Shown: positions 45,271-54,400 of the stretch, piece by piece | Numbering within the stretch: the first letter of the stretch is position 1 | Layout of the letters: the number at the start of each line of letters is the position of its first letter | Source of the DNA: Clostridium drakei | GTDB taxonomy: Bacteria; Bacillota; Clostridia; Clostridiales; Clostridiaceae | Direction of reading: 5' to 3' | Length of the DNA stretch: 64,000 bases | NCBI RefSeq assembly: GCF_000633595.2 | Contig: NZ_JIBU02000008.1 | Span: 124,001 to 188,000, forward strand | The notes under the pieces: model-generated | Told to the model about the DNA's origin: nothing | The model's database searches: none | The model's input: the letters and a program-made list of their open reading frames with translations, nothing else | Made by a program: the position numbers and the translations under genes

Positions 45271-45678
45271 ATGAGAGAAGATTTAAAGCCAGGGGGCTTT
45301 GCACACAGAAGAAAAAGGAAAGTAAATTTCTTTAACAAAGCAGGAGGCGATGGAGAAATAGCTACAGGGATAAACTGGACAAGAACATCAGAGGAACCAG
45401 TATATTATCAAGAAGAACCAGAAGAATATAACAATGAGGAGCTTATAGAAGGATATGAAGAAACAATAGAAGAAGACCATATAGAACCAATGATGATAGG
45501 TAAAAAGCTTATAAACCTAGACAAGTTAAAGGTTAAAAGCAAGCAGCAAGAGATGGAAAAGATAACAATATATCTTGATAAGAACCTAATAACCATACTA
45601 AAGATGCTTAAAAAGGATAAAAGAATAAGTAGCTATAGCCAGCTAATAAAGGAAGCTTTGCAGGAGTATTTGACATAG
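45271..45678 (+). CDS. Ribbon-helix-helix (CopG-like) DNA-binding protein (135 aa)
   Basis: ATG at 45271 follows GGAAGGTGCAAAA. A basic N-terminus (AHRRKRKVNFF) and an acidic middle precede a C-terminal RHH fold (EKITIYLDKNLITILKMLKK, SYSQLIKEALQEYL), like CopG/Arc-type copy-number and partition regulators. It takes the place that the acidic protein has in unit 1, before a DUF927 gene. With the structured leader that follows, a role in controlling DUF927 expression or element copy number is likely but inferred. Confidence 0.75.
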   Translation: MREDLKPGGFAHRRKRKVNFFNKAGGDGEIATGINWTRTSEEPVYYQEEPEEYNNEELIEGYEETIEEDHIEPMMIGKKLINLDKLKVKSKQQEMEKITIYLDKNLITILKMLKKDKRISSYSQLIKEALQEYLT

Positions 45679-45792
45679 GGGGGAATAAATCAATTAGCGA
45701 TAACTAATATAAATTTTAGACAATCAATAAAAGAGCTAACTCTAGATTATGGAGTTAGCTTAAAATAAGTGGTAAAAAATAATAAAATCTAT

Positions 45793-45820
45793 TGACTAGT
45801 AGTTAATAACATGATAAAAT
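45793..45820 (+). promoter_or_regulatory. Promoter of the DUF927 leader
   Basis: TTGACT at 45793-45798 and TAAAAT at 45815-45820, 16 bases apart, about 220 bases before the DUF927 start. Confidence 0.65.
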
Positions 45821-46008
45821 ATGTTAAAATCATATATTTTGTAAGTAATTAGCACCAAAGCCAGTGGACAACCTTTAATTAGCTAAGGATAACCAAAAGG
45901 CAGGTCTAAGTTATTTGTAAAGAACCTATAAAGGATTCGGATAATAACGCTGATTGCAAGAATACTTCAATAAATAATTTGGAGTGTTGCTGCAATGAGC
46001 GTTTTTTT
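45821..46008 (+). ncRNA. Structured leader ending in an attenuator-like terminator before DUF927
   Basis: Between the promoter and the gene lies a ~190-base leader (AGCACCAAAGCCAGTGGACA, later AACCAAAAGGCAGGTC). It ends in a long hairpin at 45946-46003: AACGCTGATTGCA pairs with TGCAATGAGCGTT, and inside it AATACTTCAA pairs with TTGGAGTGTT with G-T pairs. GTTTTTTTG follows. A terminator only ~35 bases before the start codon means the gene needs readthrough or antitermination. No known riboswitch class was recognised; antisense control as in plasmid replication genes is one option. Confidence 0.6.
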
Positions 46009-46043
46009 GCGTTCTTCAGTAACACCACTAGGAGGGTGTAATA

Positions 46044-47834
46044 GTGGAAAATAAAGTAACAAAGAAAAGAAATATTCCAATGATAGGGAGCATAGAACAA
46101 AGCCCACAGAAGCAAATAATAGTTTCCAAATCAGATAAGCTTTATCCTGAAATTATAGTTCATAATGGCGATGTTTGCACATGGAAAAAGTGTAATGATG
46201 GAAGCATAGATTACAAGAAAATATCAGACTATGTAGGAGTAAAGGAAGTAGTTGAAAACCTTGATACAGGTAAGAAGGAAATAATCTTAACCTACAATGA
46301 AGGTAAAGATGTGAAGGAAATAATGGTACCATTAGGAGAAACAGTGACGAAGAATAAGATACTTAATCTAGCAGATGTAGGAATAGATGTAAATGATAAT
46401 AATGCAACTAATGTAATAAAGCAAATTAGAAACGAGAGAGAAAATGCTCCAAGAAAGTTAGTACATTCAAACATTGGATTCTTTGAAAAGGACGGAAAAA
46501 ATTTCTTTAAGCATAATAAGATAATATCAGATAACAAGCAAAATGATATTGATTCAGCCTATATTGGTAGGCTTAATATAAAGCCAAAAGGTAGTGGTAA
46601 GACATGGCTAAACATGATCAACAAAGAAGTGCTGGGAAGACCTCCATTAGAGCTTGCATTAGCAATAGGATTTTCTGCTCCAGTAGTAGGCTTCATAGCA
46701 AATGAACTGGGTATAGAAAGCCCACTGATACATTTATACGGAGATAGTTCTAAAGGAAAAACTACAGCTTTAATGCTTGCAGTATCAGCTTTTGGTTCGC
46801 CAAGTATAAATGAAACTGGATTGATAATGACCTGGAATACAACAACAAATGCAATGCATGGAAGTTTGGGCGGAAATACAGGAATACCAGTGGTGTTTGA
46901 TGAATCCAGTATGTCTGGTAAGAGTGATTTCACCAATGTAATTTATTCTCTGACAGCAGGACTAGATAAAGAAAGAATGGATAAGGAAGGCAATATAAGG
47001 AGTAGAAAGAGTTGGAACACAACAATAGGATCAACTGGAGAGCACTCTATATTTGTAAAGTCAAAGGAAAACACAGGAACAAGAATGAGGTTATTTGAGT
47101 TTGAAAACGTAGACTGGACAGAAGATGCAGAACACGCAGACAGGATAAAAGAAATAGTAATATCAAACTATGGACACTATGGAACATTATTTGCAAGAGC
47201 ACTAATAATCCTTGGAAAAGAAAAGGTAATACAAATCTATAAAGACTGCAAACAAAATCTAATTGCAAAGATGGTAGAATCAGAATTTAGAGAAAGATTA
47301 GCAGGGAAACTAGCAATACTAATGGTAACAGCAACAATAATAAAAAAATATCTTAAGATAAATCTCACCCTTGAGGAAATAGAAAAAATACTAATAGAAA
47401 ACGAAAATACCAATGTTGAAGATAAGGACATAGGGAAAAAAGCCTATGAAGTAATAATGCAAGAAGTTTCAAGAAATAAATCTAAGTTTGGAGTAGAGTA
47501 TGAATATTGGAAGGATGGTAATAAGCCAGCTAGTGACAAGGAAACATGGGGAAAAATTGAATACAAAGGAACTAAGAAGAATCATACAATGCAGATAGTA
47601 ATAATAGAAACAATACTAAAAAGGATTTTGAAGGATAATGGATTTGAAGACCCAAGATTAGTAACAAAAAAGTGGAAAAGCAAAGGATGTCTTGATTTCG
47701 AGGAAGGCAAAACCTACAGAAGAAGAACAATAAATGACATAAAAACAAAATGTTATGTAATAAAGGTAAATCAAGATGATGTTCCTAAAAGAGAGAAATC
47801 ATTTGAAACAGTAGAAAGCCTAGATGCAATGTAG
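46044..47834 (+). CDS. DUF927 helicase-like ATPase, copy 2 (596 aa)
   Basis: GTG at 46044 follows AGGAGGGTGTAATA. The core has IGFSAPVVGFIANELGIESP, Walker A-type GDSSKGKTT and Walker B-like IPVVFDESSM, as in the copy at 31800. The two proteins align over their length; this one has a longer N-terminus. DUF927 proteins are found with replication genes of phages, plasmids and islands. Expression appears to be controlled by the upstream attenuator-like leader. Confidence 0.82.
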   Translation: MENKVTKKRNIPMIGSIEQSPQKQIIVSKSDKLYPEIIVHNGDVCTWKKCNDGSIDYKKISDYVGVKEVVENLDTGKKEIILTYNEGKDVKEIMVPLGETVTKNKILNLADVGIDVNDNNATNVIKQIRNERENAPRKLVHSNIGFFEKDGKNFFKHNKIISDNKQNDIDSAYIGRLNIKPKGSGKTWLNMINKEVLGRPPLELALAIGFSAPVVGFIANELGIESPLIHLYGDSSKGKTTALMLAVSAFGSPSINETGLIMTWNTTTNAMHGSLGGNTGIPVVFDESSMSGKSDFTNVIYSLTAGLDKERMDKEGNIRSRKSWNTTIGSTGEHSIFVKSKENTGTRMRLFEFENVDWTEDAEHADRIKEIVISNYGHYGTLFARALIILGKEKVIQIYKDCKQNLIAKMVESEFRERLAGKLAILMVTATIIKKYLKINLTLEEIEKILIENENTNVEDKDIGKKAYEVIMQEVSRNKSKFGVEYEYWKDGNKPASDKETWGKIEYKGTKKNHTMQIVIIETILKRILKDNGFEDPRLVTKKWKSKGCLDFEEGKTYRRRTINDIKTKCYVIKVNQDDVPKREKSFETVESLDAM

Positions 47835-48502
47835 TAACCGAAAAATTCTGGGAAAATAGTGTTAGTAAAACCATAGACTGGGGAACCACGAATCTATAAA
47901 AATCAACAAATCTTTAGAAGGTACCCCAGTTTCCCAGTAAAAAATTTCAGAGACAAAAAATCAATAAAGAGGATTAAGCGGTAGATAAATAATAATCTAA
48001 TAAAAATAAAAAGGGAAAAGGGGAAAATAAATATAAAACCCATAAAAATCAATAGCTCTAACAGTCCCAGTTAATGCCCCAGTTCCCTAAAACCAAACGG
48101 GATACAACAATAAAAACAATAGATAGAAAAAGTAGTAAGCAAGATTTAAAACATAGGTGGTTATTTAAAAATAAAAGTTTGGTACATAGCAACTGTTGAT
48201 TCAGTAATACCCATACCCATTACAAATGTTACTGAAACAAAAGTTACAATACACGATACAATCATTAGCTTAGCACTTATAACCAATAATATGTAGATAT
48301 TACTTGAAACAATAGGGAAATAGGGAGTATATAGTTAGAAAGCAGTAATATCAATGGTTAAATAATTCCCCTTGAAGTGTTCATTCCCTATCGAGCATAG
48401 GGTGACAGCATGGAATAAATAATATAAGGCACAAAGCAGTAACTAAGTACTTTTCAGACATATATTATTACATTGATATAGAAAAAGAAAGGAAGAGATA
48501 CT
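47835..48502. other. Structured non-coding region between DUF927 and IntB (copy 2)
   Basis: About 670 bases without a gene. Dyads include TCTGGGAAAA/TTTCCCAG and CTGGGGAACC/GGTACCCCAG (47847-47940), and repeats of CAGTCCCAGTT and CCCCAGTTCCC appear near 48061-48090. From 48190 the sequence shares motifs with 34160-34447, ending in CTTTTCAGACATATATTATT before IntB. It is the counterpart of 33519-34447, although its first half is not the same sequence. Confidence 0.45.
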
Positions 48503-49369
48503 ATGATACCTCTAAAATCAGCGATTAATGGATATAATGAGCATCTAATAAATACTGAAAAAAGTCCAGAAACAACATATGGATACGGTAACCAACTTAA
48601 AAAGATGGAATCATATTTTCTTAAAAAATTCAACTATCCTCCATACTTAGATGATATAACGCTAACTAATCTTGAAGAATACCTAGGCAGTCAATTAGCT
48701 GCTGGATTAGCACAAGCAAGTAGGAGCAGAAGCTACCACATAATAAGATCATTCTATAGTTATTGTTACAAGAAGGAGTTAGTTGAAAGAAATATAGCTC
48801 TAAGCCTTGAACCAATAAAGGTAAAGAGAAAAGAAAGAACTTATCTAACAGAGAATGAAGTAGTAGTATTAGTAGAAAAAATAGAAAATGAGTTAGTAAG
48901 GATAGTAGTAACTGCAATATATCATACAGGCATGAGAATATCAGAATGCACTAACTTAAGGCTTAAAGATGTAGATTTTGAAAATCAAGTGATTCATATA
49001 ATAGGCGGAAAAGGAAATAAGGACAGAGATATTCCAATCAGTGATAAACTAAATGAAATTCTAACGGACTACATTCAAAATAAAAGATCAAAGTTTAATT
49101 ATAGTGAGTACTTTTTTGCAACAATGAAATCAGGGAGAATTTCACCACAGCATATTAATAGACAAATAAGTGCAGCGGTTAAAAAGCTTAAATGGGACAA
49201 GCAAGTATCAGCACATATTCTAAGACATAGCTTTGCATCAAAATTAGTCCAAAAGGAAGTTAATATAGTTAGAATCCAAAAGCTACTGGGACATTCAGAT
49301 CTTAGAGTAACATCAATTTACACACATACAAGTCAAGATGAATTAAGACAAGCTGTAAATGTAATTTAG
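48503..49369 (+). CDS. Tyrosine recombinase IntB, copy 2 (288 aa)
   Basis: The start follows GAAAGGAAGAGATACT. It is closely similar to 34448, with the catalytic set intact: GMRISECT, GGKGNKDR, HILRHSF, GHSDLRVT and IYTHTS. It is followed 19 bases later by Acc. Changes near the N-terminus and middle (for example NYSEYFFATMKSGRIS) show real divergence rather than a very recent copy. Confidence 0.9.
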   Translation: MIPLKSAINGYNEHLINTEKSPETTYGYGNQLKKMESYFLKKFNYPPYLDDITLTNLEEYLGSQLAAGLAQASRSRSYHIIRSFYSYCYKKELVERNIALSLEPIKVKRKERTYLTENEVVVLVEKIENELVRIVVTAIYHTGMRISECTNLRLKDVDFENQVIHIIGGKGNKDRDIPISDKLNEILTDYIQNKRSKFNYSEYFFATMKSGRISPQHINRQISAAVKKLKWDKQVSAHILRHSFASKLVQKEVNIVRIQKLLGHSDLRVTSIYTHTSQDELRQAVNVI

Positions 49370-49388
49370 TAGAAGGGGGAAAATTATT

Positions 49389-50141
49389 ATGGGAGAAGCA
49401 GTAAAGAAAGCAATGTATGATGATAAGGTAGAACTAATCCTAAAAGGGCTAACAGAAGGTAAGTCAAGAGAAGAGTTAGCAGAGGAACTTGAATATAAAA
49501 ACTATAAAAGTTTAGATATGTACATGAGAAGAAAGAATTGGAGATGGAATCAAAGGACTGAAAACTACGAAGAGCAAGTAACAAAAGCTACCTTTGAAGA
49601 TAGGCTAGATCAAGTAAGAACAATTGGTACAAAAGCAGGTAGAGTAATAGATTTATTTAATAGTGGAATAGAAGATCCAATGGAAATTGCCAAGAAAGCA
49701 GGATTTAGAAATCATATTGAAATGGCAAATTACATGACAAATAAAAATTATGTTTGGAATAATGAATTAGGTAATTATGGAATGAAAACAGGGAAGTTAG
49801 AGGATAAACACGATAAACTTGTAACAGAGCAAACTTTAAATGTAACAGAAGAAACAGATATTAAACAATTCATACCAATTTTAAAGGTACTCCAAAATAA
49901 TAAGGATAAGATAGTTGAAAATTTAACACCAGAACTACAAACAAATAAAATACCAACATATTTAGTTCCAGGTATTGCAACTATACTATCAGCACAAATG
50001 ATGAGCAGTTTAAAATTTTTATTAAGAGAGTTTTCGAATGAAAAAAATATAACACAGAGGCAAATATTAGAGGTAGCATTAATAGAATTCTTTAATAAAT
50101 ATGGATATAGCTATAGGGTAAAGGAAATGTTTAATGCTTAA
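49389..50141 (+). CDS. IntB partner protein Acc, copy 2 (250 aa)
   Basis: The start follows GTAGAAGGGGGAAAATT. It has the same two internal units as 35332 (SLDMYMRRKNWRWN and IEMANYMTNKNYVWN) and the same C-terminal region (EFSNEKNITQRQILEVALIE). The middle and C-terminal half are nearly identical to copy 1, while the first ~60 residues differ more. This mosaic similarity suggests recombination between copies. Confidence 0.65.
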   Translation: MGEAVKKAMYDDKVELILKGLTEGKSREELAEELEYKNYKSLDMYMRRKNWRWNQRTENYEEQVTKATFEDRLDQVRTIGTKAGRVIDLFNSGIEDPMEIAKKAGFRNHIEMANYMTNKNYVWNNELGNYGMKTGKLEDKHDKLVTEQTLNVTEETDIKQFIPILKVLQNNKDKIVENLTPELQTNKIPTYLVPGIATILSAQMMSSLKFLLREFSNEKNITQRQILEVALIEFFNKYGYSYRVKEMFNA

Positions 50142-50147
50142 TGATAC

Positions 50148-50231
50148 TTGAAAAGATTCTATATAATAACCTACAGAAACTATTTAGTACAGGAAGGCTA
50201 CGAGGTAAACATCATAATAGAACTACTGTAA
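50148..50231 (+). pseudogene. IntA gene fragment
   Basis: 28 codons encode LKRFYIITYRNYLVQEGYEV then a short tail, matching residues 53-73 of IntA (LKRFHITAYRNYLVQNNYEV). It sits between Acc and the Rpn gene, so it is a scar of a deletion or recombination that removed the rest of an IntA gene. Confidence 0.75.
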
Positions 50232-50291
50232 ATAGTATAGATAATATTGTAATTTTCTGATAAAATAAAGATAGAAGAAGGGAATGATTAC

Positions 50292-51149
50292 ATGAATAGA
50301 TTAAAACCCCTAAATGATTTCGTCTTCAAAAAAGTCTTTGGAGAAGAAGAAACAAAGTATAATCTAATAGCACTACTTAATGCAATATTAAGTAAAAAGG
50401 ATACAGATAAGCTAGTAACACTAGAAATAGTTGAAAATAAAGAGTTAACACCAGAACTTATAGAAGATAAGACGGGTATAATAGATGTCAGAGCAAAAAC
50501 AGCAGATGGTACACAATTGGAGATAGAAGTACAACTAACAAACCAGCATAATATGGATAAAAGAACCTTGTGGTACTGGGGAGAAATATATTCAGAAGGT
50601 ATTAAAAAAGGAGAAGATTACAGAAATCTAACCAAGGTAATTACAATCAACATAGTAGACTTTGAATATATTAATATACCTAATAAATTTCATACAACCT
50701 TTCACCTATGGGAAGATGAAGTTAAAGACTATATGCTGACAGATGTAGTAGAGATACATTTCATTGAAATGGAGAAGTTTAGAAAGCTAACAAATAAGAA
50801 TCTAAAAGAAGATAAGCTTCAAAGATGGCTGTCATTCTTTAGAGAAGATATAAGTAAAGAAGAGTTAAAGGAGTTGATGGATATGGATGTTGATATTAAA
50901 AAAGCAGAAGAAAAAATGGAATATCTAAGCAGTGATCCAAAAACTTTAGAACTTTACAAAGCAAGAGAAAGATCACTACATGAGAGGGCTAATATGATAA
51001 GTTCTGCTAGAGAAGAAGGAGCAACTGAAAAAGCATTGAGAGTAGCTGAAAAAATGTTAAAACGAGGAGATAGTATAGAAGATATTGTTGACATAACTGA
51101 ACTTTCAGTGGATACAGTAATGGATCTAAAAAAGAAAATGATGCATTAA
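50292..51149 (+). CDS. Rpn family PD-(D/E)XK nuclease, recombination-promoting/transposase-like (285 aa)
   Basis: ATG at 50292 follows GAAGAAGGGAATGATTAC. MNRLKPLNDFVFKKVFGEEE, then GIIDVRAKTADGTQLEIEVQ, is the diagnostic start of the Rpn/PDDEXK family (D and E-x-Q catalytic positions). Residues 100-190 (RTLWYWGEIYSEGIKKGEDY) fit as well. Rpn proteins are DNA endonucleases reported to stimulate RecA-independent recombination in E. coli. The C-terminus (AREEGATEKALRVAEKMLKR) is the usual helical tail. It occupies the same cargo slot as HEPN/MNT in unit 1, directly before a cassette. Confidence 0.85.
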   Translation: MNRLKPLNDFVFKKVFGEEETKYNLIALLNAILSKKDTDKLVTLEIVENKELTPELIEDKTGIIDVRAKTADGTQLEIEVQLTNQHNMDKRTLWYWGEIYSEGIKKGEDYRNLTKVITINIVDFEYINIPNKFHTTFHLWEDEVKDYMLTDVVEIHFIEMEKFRKLTNKNLKEDKLQRWLSFFREDISKEELKELMDMDVDIKKAEEKMEYLSSDPKTLELYKARERSLHERANMISSAREEGATEKALRVAEKMLKRGDSIEDIVDITELSVDTVMDLKKKMMH

Positions 51150-51171
51150 AATAGTATTAAATTCTTTGTAA

Positions 51172-51252
51172 GAGTTAAAGGAATTGATGGATGTGAATGT
51201 TGATATCAAATCAAAGGAAAAGAAAGAGCATTTAAAAATACTTGATAAATAA
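51172..51252 (+). pseudogene. Remnant of a second Rpn-type gene
   Basis: ELKELMDVNVDIKSKEKKEH and a short tail match EELKELMDMDVDIKKAEEKM of the preceding Rpn protein. There is no start, and the reading ends at the terminator before cassette B. It looks like a partial duplication or the end of a replaced cargo gene. Confidence 0.65.
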
Positions 51253-51478
51253 CAGTGATTAAAGTCGCTGTTATTTTTTTGTCCAAAAGTCAAGTTTTTG
51301 TCTACAGTACAATAAAACTGTAGACAAAAAATAATTTGATTTGTAATTATTAGTGTATCTAATAATAGTTTATCTATAGTTCAACAAAATATAGAATTCC
51401 TAACTGTCAACAGCATTGATTTGACTAAGGTTTGAGGAGGTGAAGATAGGAATAATTTGGGTTCAGTTAGTGCTATTA
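51248..51478 (+). repeat. Shared 5' flank of cassettes (copy B) with perfect inverted repeat
   Basis: A near copy of 37046-37277. The terminator is at 51251-51280. The inverted repeat has perfect 14-base arms TTTTTGTCTACAGT (51295-51308) and ACTGTAGACAAAAA (51317-51330) around ACAATAAA. Before the junction the frame has a stop (LTKV then TGA), unlike copy A, because CAAGGGTATGAA is replaced by TGAGGAGGTGAA. Confidence 0.8.
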
Positions 51479-54400
51479 CTGCTACAAGTGCTACAGTTAC
51501 ATTAGCAGCAGCTCAAACAACTGCTCCAACAGCAGACAAGTTTGATGTAGAAGTAACACCAGAAGGTGCTACAGCAGCTACAAAATATGCTGTTAAAACA
51601 GTAACACCAGTAGATGGAGATACAACAAATACTAAATTTGTTTTAACTTTTGAAGACGGAAAAACATTAGATAAGACTCAAGGAAACTTAAAAGTTAATG
51701 GACAAGCTCCAGCAACAAAAGTAGTAACTGGTTCAGAATATGATTATGATTTTAAAGTCCCAGAAATTAAGAATGTTGAAATAAGGGATGATCAACACAT
51801 AGTAATTCATTTCTCAGAAAAAATGGATGCTTCAGCTGCTCCATCAACAACTGTATTTAATACTTATGAATTCACAAAAATTTCAGACCAAACTAAATTG
51901 ATAGGGAATGTTGGAGACACTGCTGATCAAACAGGCGTACTAGCAGCATTAAGTGCTGATAAGAAATCAGTTACACTTACTTTAGGACAAAAAATGGTTC
52001 CTGCAACTTACACGTTAAAGGTTAAGACAGGAGCAGCAGTTAAGGATATTCAAAATAATGCAAATTATAAAGTATATCCAGGAACAGAAGTTACAGTTAC
52101 ACCAACAGCTGATCAATTAACTGATAAAACAGCACCAGCAATGACTAAAGCTGAATATGATTCATCAACAAAACAATTAAAATTAACATTTGATTCAGCA
52201 GTAAAAGATTCAACTTTTGCGCAAGCAAATGTGCTATTTGGTGGAATAGCTTTAACTGCATCAGATGTAATAATAGATACTACACCAGATGATAATGTAT
52301 TAACAATTCAATTGTCAGATGCTACAGCAGCTAAATTAAACTTAGCAAGTGGTGCTAATGTAGAATTGAAGGCAGTAGATGGACAATCATTAGCAGATGC
52401 TAATGGAAATGAAGTAAGTGGAACAATGGCTGTTTCATTACAAACGCCACCAACACTTGCTGATGCAACAGCAACAGGCACTAGTTTTGATGAAGCTTCA
52501 AGAGTATTAACTATTAAATTTAATGAGCCTGTTAAATTAGTAGATGCAAGTTTAATTACTCTTGATAATCAAGCAGATGTTGCTCAAGCTTTATCAAAAG
52601 CAAATGATACTATTGTTGCAGGTACTGATGGAACTGATACAATAAAAATTCAGTTATCAAAAGCTACTTATGACAATATAAGCGATAATACTGGAAAAAC
52701 TATTGGATTAGTAGTAGGTGCAGGAGCAGTTAAAGATTTATCTGATACTCCAAACAAAGCTATATCAAAAGTTGAAGTTGCATATGCTCAAGATACAACA
52801 GCACCTGTGTTTGCTACAACTGGAGCAGCAACATTTAATAACAGAACTGGAGAGCTTGTATTAAGTTTTAGTAAACCAGTAATAGAAACAGTTTCAACAG
52901 AAGCAAATGTTAAAATAACTGATGGTACAGTTACTAAGTCATTAGCAGATTTAAAAGCAGGTGGTGGAAGTGTTGTAGTAAAAGATAACACTATAACTGT
53001 TAAAGTGGGAACTGAGTTAGCTAATGTAAAAGGATGGTTTGATGCAGGAAGCAAAGTAATAGTATTTACTACAGCTGATGGAGATGTTATAGACTATGCA
53101 GCAAACGGATTAAAAGCAATAGCTTCAACAGATGCTAAAGCACCAGTAGTTACATTAAAAGATGAGATTGCACCACAAATTGTAACTCCTAATGCTGTTG
53201 GAACATTATCCTCAACTAAATTCTCATTAAAATTTAATGAAGCAATGGATGCAACAAGTGCTAATACAGCAGCGAACTACAAAGTATATGATCAACAAAA
53301 CGATAAATATATTGCTTGTACAGCAGTTCAATTACAGAGTGATAATCAAACTGTAGTATTAACATTCGCTGAAGCATTAACAGTACCAAATAATGATAAC
53401 TATAAAATATATGTTAATAATGTAAAAGATGCTTCATTAAACAGAATAGCAAATGATTCAACTGCTGCATTTACTTTAGGAACAGCTGATACAACAGCAC
53501 CTGGAGTAAACAAGGCTGAATTTACAAATAAGGATGCTAATTCAATCGAGGTAACATATACTAAAGTTGTAAATCCATCAGACGCAGAAAACATAGCAAA
53601 CTATGTAGTAAAAGATGGAACAACAGCTTATGCATTAACAAATGCAAAAGTAACTTCAAAAGTAACTGCAGGAGTTACAGTAGCAACAATTACATTTGAC
53701 AATGTAATACCAACAGCAAAATCTACATTAACATTAAAAGTAAATAATGTTAAAGACTTAGCTGGAAATGTAATAAAAGTAGCTGGTGATGCAGATACAC
53801 CTGCAACAGCTGTAGATGATAACTTTGTAACTATTGCAGCTAAAACAGGATCAATAGACAGTGTAGCACCAACTTATGTTGCAACAATACTTGATATGGG
53901 TGGAACAGCAAATGATAAGGTAATCTTAACATTTACAAAAGATGTAGATACAACATCTGTTATGAATCCAGCTAGTTATGCAGTATCAAGTTCAACTGTA
54001 ACTGGATTAACAGTTGCTAGTGTAGAAAAATATGATGCAGCAACAAAACAAGCTACATTAGTATTGAATAAAAATGTAGGAACAGCCAATGATATATCAT
54101 TTAATGTAGTTGCAAATAAGATAGCAGATAAAGCAGGTAACTATGTAGCAGCTACTGCACAAACTGGATTAGCAGCACAAGATTTAACTGCACCAACACT
54201 TGATACAGTTACAGCAGATGCTAAATTAGCTGATAAAAGTGATGTAATTACATTAAAATTTAATAAAGATGTTTACGAAAATACAACTGGAACAGCTTTA
54301 GCACCTGCAGATTTATCAAAATACTTTACAGTTAAAGTAGGAAATACTACATTAACTGGAAGTGATTTAGATGCATACTTCACAGAACTTGGAAGTGGTT

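Larger units (their letters stand above)
37268..51468 (+). mobile_element. Unit 2: S-layer cassette element (about 14 kb, boundaries inferred)
   Basis: Order: cassette A, 3' flank, 120-aa, 201-aa, 119-aa, IntA, 48-aa peptide, hypothetical, DUF960-like, RHH protein, DUF927, structured region, IntB, Acc, Rpn-type nuclease, terminator, inverted repeat. It matches unit 1 in core order but lacks the RadC, XRE, metalloprotein and RepL-like cargo. Confidence 0.5.
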
